A DNA stretch of 64,000 nt from Candidatus Dependentiae bacterium Noda2021 (GTDB lineage Bacteria; Babelota; Babeliae; Babelales; Vermiphilaceae): NCBI GenBank assembly GCA_020886235.1, contig AP025250.1, positions 1 to 64,000 on the forward strand, given 5' to 3'. Under the pieces are notes generated by a model. That model did no database searches, had not been told where the DNA came from, and saw only the letters and a list, made by a program, of their open reading frames with translations. Positions 63,922 to 64,000 of the stretch are shown in pieces. The translations under genes and the position numbers were made by a program. Position 1 is the first letter of the stretch. Every line of letters begins with the position of its first letter.

Positions 63922-64000
63922 ATGTCACAACAAAAACGAGGCATAATTAATAACTCTGCGGTAGATCCTAACAAGATTTTACCTATGAAATATTTATGGG
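63922..64000 (+). CDS. nrdB: Ribonucleoside-diphosphate reductase, beta subunit (start only)
   Basis: 26 codons visible before the right edge, with AAAGGGC ahead of the ATG. The N-terminus reads DPNKILPMKYLW, the family's NP/LPMKYPWA region. Placement directly after nrdA confirms it. The di-iron site lies outside the window. Confidence 0.85.
   Translation, partial: MSQQKRGIINNSAVDPNKILPMKYLW

Overview
The window is AT-rich and gene-dense. It reads as a chromosomal segment of a Gram-negative-type bacterium that probably lives in or on a microbial eukaryote. My best guess at lineage is Candidatus Dependentiae (TM6, Babeliae-like). This is inference from gene style, not a database match: many orphan proteins begin with a short Lys-rich signal peptide, several are exported WD40-repeat or ankyrin-like proteins, outer-membrane barrels are present, and ordinary housekeeping genes are scattered singly among them. 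I see no insertion sequence, prophage, CRISPR array, rRNA gene or recognisable defence island. The only RNA gene found is an initiator tRNA.

Layout. 1-4.3 kb: partial argR, two exported WD40 proteins, an exported orphan and a FAS1 (fasciclin) protein. 4.3-10.7 kb: HerA-like ATPase, a large exported GH81 beta-1,3-glucanase with a collagen-like linker and two CBM56-like modules, then atpD with a very short atpC. 10.8-18.5 kb: a giant TPR/Sel1-like exported protein (frame broken once), a small exported protein, and lon (frame broken twice). 18.7-22 kb: LolD-like ATPase, murJ, a Nudix hydrolase and tRNA-fMet. 22-27.5 kb: two more exported WD40 proteins, acpS and comM. 27.7-39 kb: an exported 942-residue protein followed by an outer-membrane barrel, a second barrel, a secreted zinc-protease-like protein and several orphans. 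39.1-45.5 kb: a type II secretion/type IV pilus-like operon gspF-G-H-I-J-K ending in an MCE/MlaD protein. 45.5-49.3 kb: exported superoxide dismutase, twin membrane proteins, an alpha/beta hydrolase with a probable Cys nucleophile, and an ankyrin-like protein (frame broken once). 49.4-57.5 kb: trmH, a double D-Ala-D-Ala ligase, a Nudix protein, orn, small exported proteins and priA. 57.7-64 kb: tandem NamZ/DUF1343 muramidase-like genes, an exported thioredoxin, nrdA and the start of nrdB.

How the genes fit together. MurJ, Ddl and the NamZ pair point to peptidoglycan synthesis and turnover. LolD, MlaD, the barrels and the pseudopilins point to a true outer membrane with a secretion or fibre machine. 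The exported glucanase, FAS1, WD40, ankyrin and protease proteins are candidates for acting on a host. Five genes (the TPR giant, lon twice, gspJ, the ankyrin-like gene) are each interrupted by a -1 shift that adding one base to a short homopolymer would repair. That uniformity looks more like base-calling or assembly error than gene decay, and the products should be judged as probably intact until reads are checked.
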